Positions 63,912 through 64,000 of a DNA stretch of 64,000 bases are shown here, piece after piece. Location of the stretch: NCBI GenBank assembly GCA_964035795.1, contig OZ038320.1, forward strand, positions 15,176,030-15,240,029, in the 5' to 3' direction. The DNA is from Pterobdella sp. o SKG-2022. Taxonomy: Eukaryota; Annelida; Clitellata; Hirudinida; Piscicolidae. The notes under the pieces were generated by a model. The model saw only the letters and a list, made by a program, of their open reading frames with translations. It searched no databases and was not told the origin of the DNA. The translations under genes and the position numbers were made by a program. Every line of letters starts with the position of its first letter. Position 1 is the first letter of the stretch.

Positions 63912-64000
63912 AATGTAATGCGGTATTTATAAAGCGCTTTTCCTTATAGATCAAAACGCTTGCTACAAGTTTAATGTAGCGAAAAGACTTTGGAACAGGT
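63912..64000 (-). mobile_element. tRNA-derived SINE (family S1), cut by window end
   Basis: Nearly identical to the tail and body of 60485-60662 (AATGTAATGCGGTATTTATAAAGCGC, TTTTCCTTATAGATCAAA.CGCTTGCTAC). The tRNA head lies beyond the window. Confidence 0.85.

Overview
The window is AT-rich, intron-bearing animal DNA from an invertebrate. The mix of transposons (many APE-type LINEs, Tigger/pogo, piggyBac, MULE, Ty3, tRNA-SINEs), the intron density and the base composition resemble a cnidarian such as Hydra. That placement is an inference, because no species-specific marker was recognised. Nothing bacterial or viral in layout is present.

Only one host gene looks intact: a poly(A)-binding-protein-like gene on the minus strand (2793-12511). 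Nine exons join in frame into 400 codons with four RRM domains, and no MLLE domain is visible. Its large introns (3268-6267 and 6680-11594) are filled with LINE fragments and one hairpin element. A second host-derived sequence, at 52290-53349, is a dead, intronless retrocopy of a CDC50/TMEM30 flippase-subunit gene.

The rest is layered transposon sequence. 1-2660: LINE relics. 13480-15165: a LINE 5' region with an endonuclease ORF. 15166-22900: a Tigger/pogo element whose 3' part is amplified into nine head-to-tail 751-752 bp units, ending in its 3' terminal sequence. 22925-23400: a LINE tail with a zinc finger. 23430-26640: mostly noncoding, with a mosaic of dispersed repeats. 26650-33925: a minus-strand LINE (ORF1 with an AT-hook and a CCCH finger, endonuclease, RT) split by a second LINE at 27597-30815. 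33985-41290: remains of five or six retroelements, including a Ty3-type pol and a 200-base assembly gap (36495-36694). 41700-44715: a MULE with duplicated zinc-finger exons. 44740-48345: two broken piggyBac copies in opposite orientations, one carrying a SINE-like insertion. 48600-51930: LINE remains plus a tRNA-SINE. 53850-64000: LINE relics, hairpin elements, SINEs and mosaic repeats.

Every transposon ORF seen carries stops, frameshifts, deletions or truncation, so none is likely to be autonomous now. The features most worth a second look are the Tigger-derived tandem array, the MLLE-less PABP-like gene, the hairpin family whose arms differ between copies yet stay self-complementary, and the short-element relationships (a SINE tail shared with a LINE, and a SINE-like element with 12-bp target duplications in CTG-rich sites).
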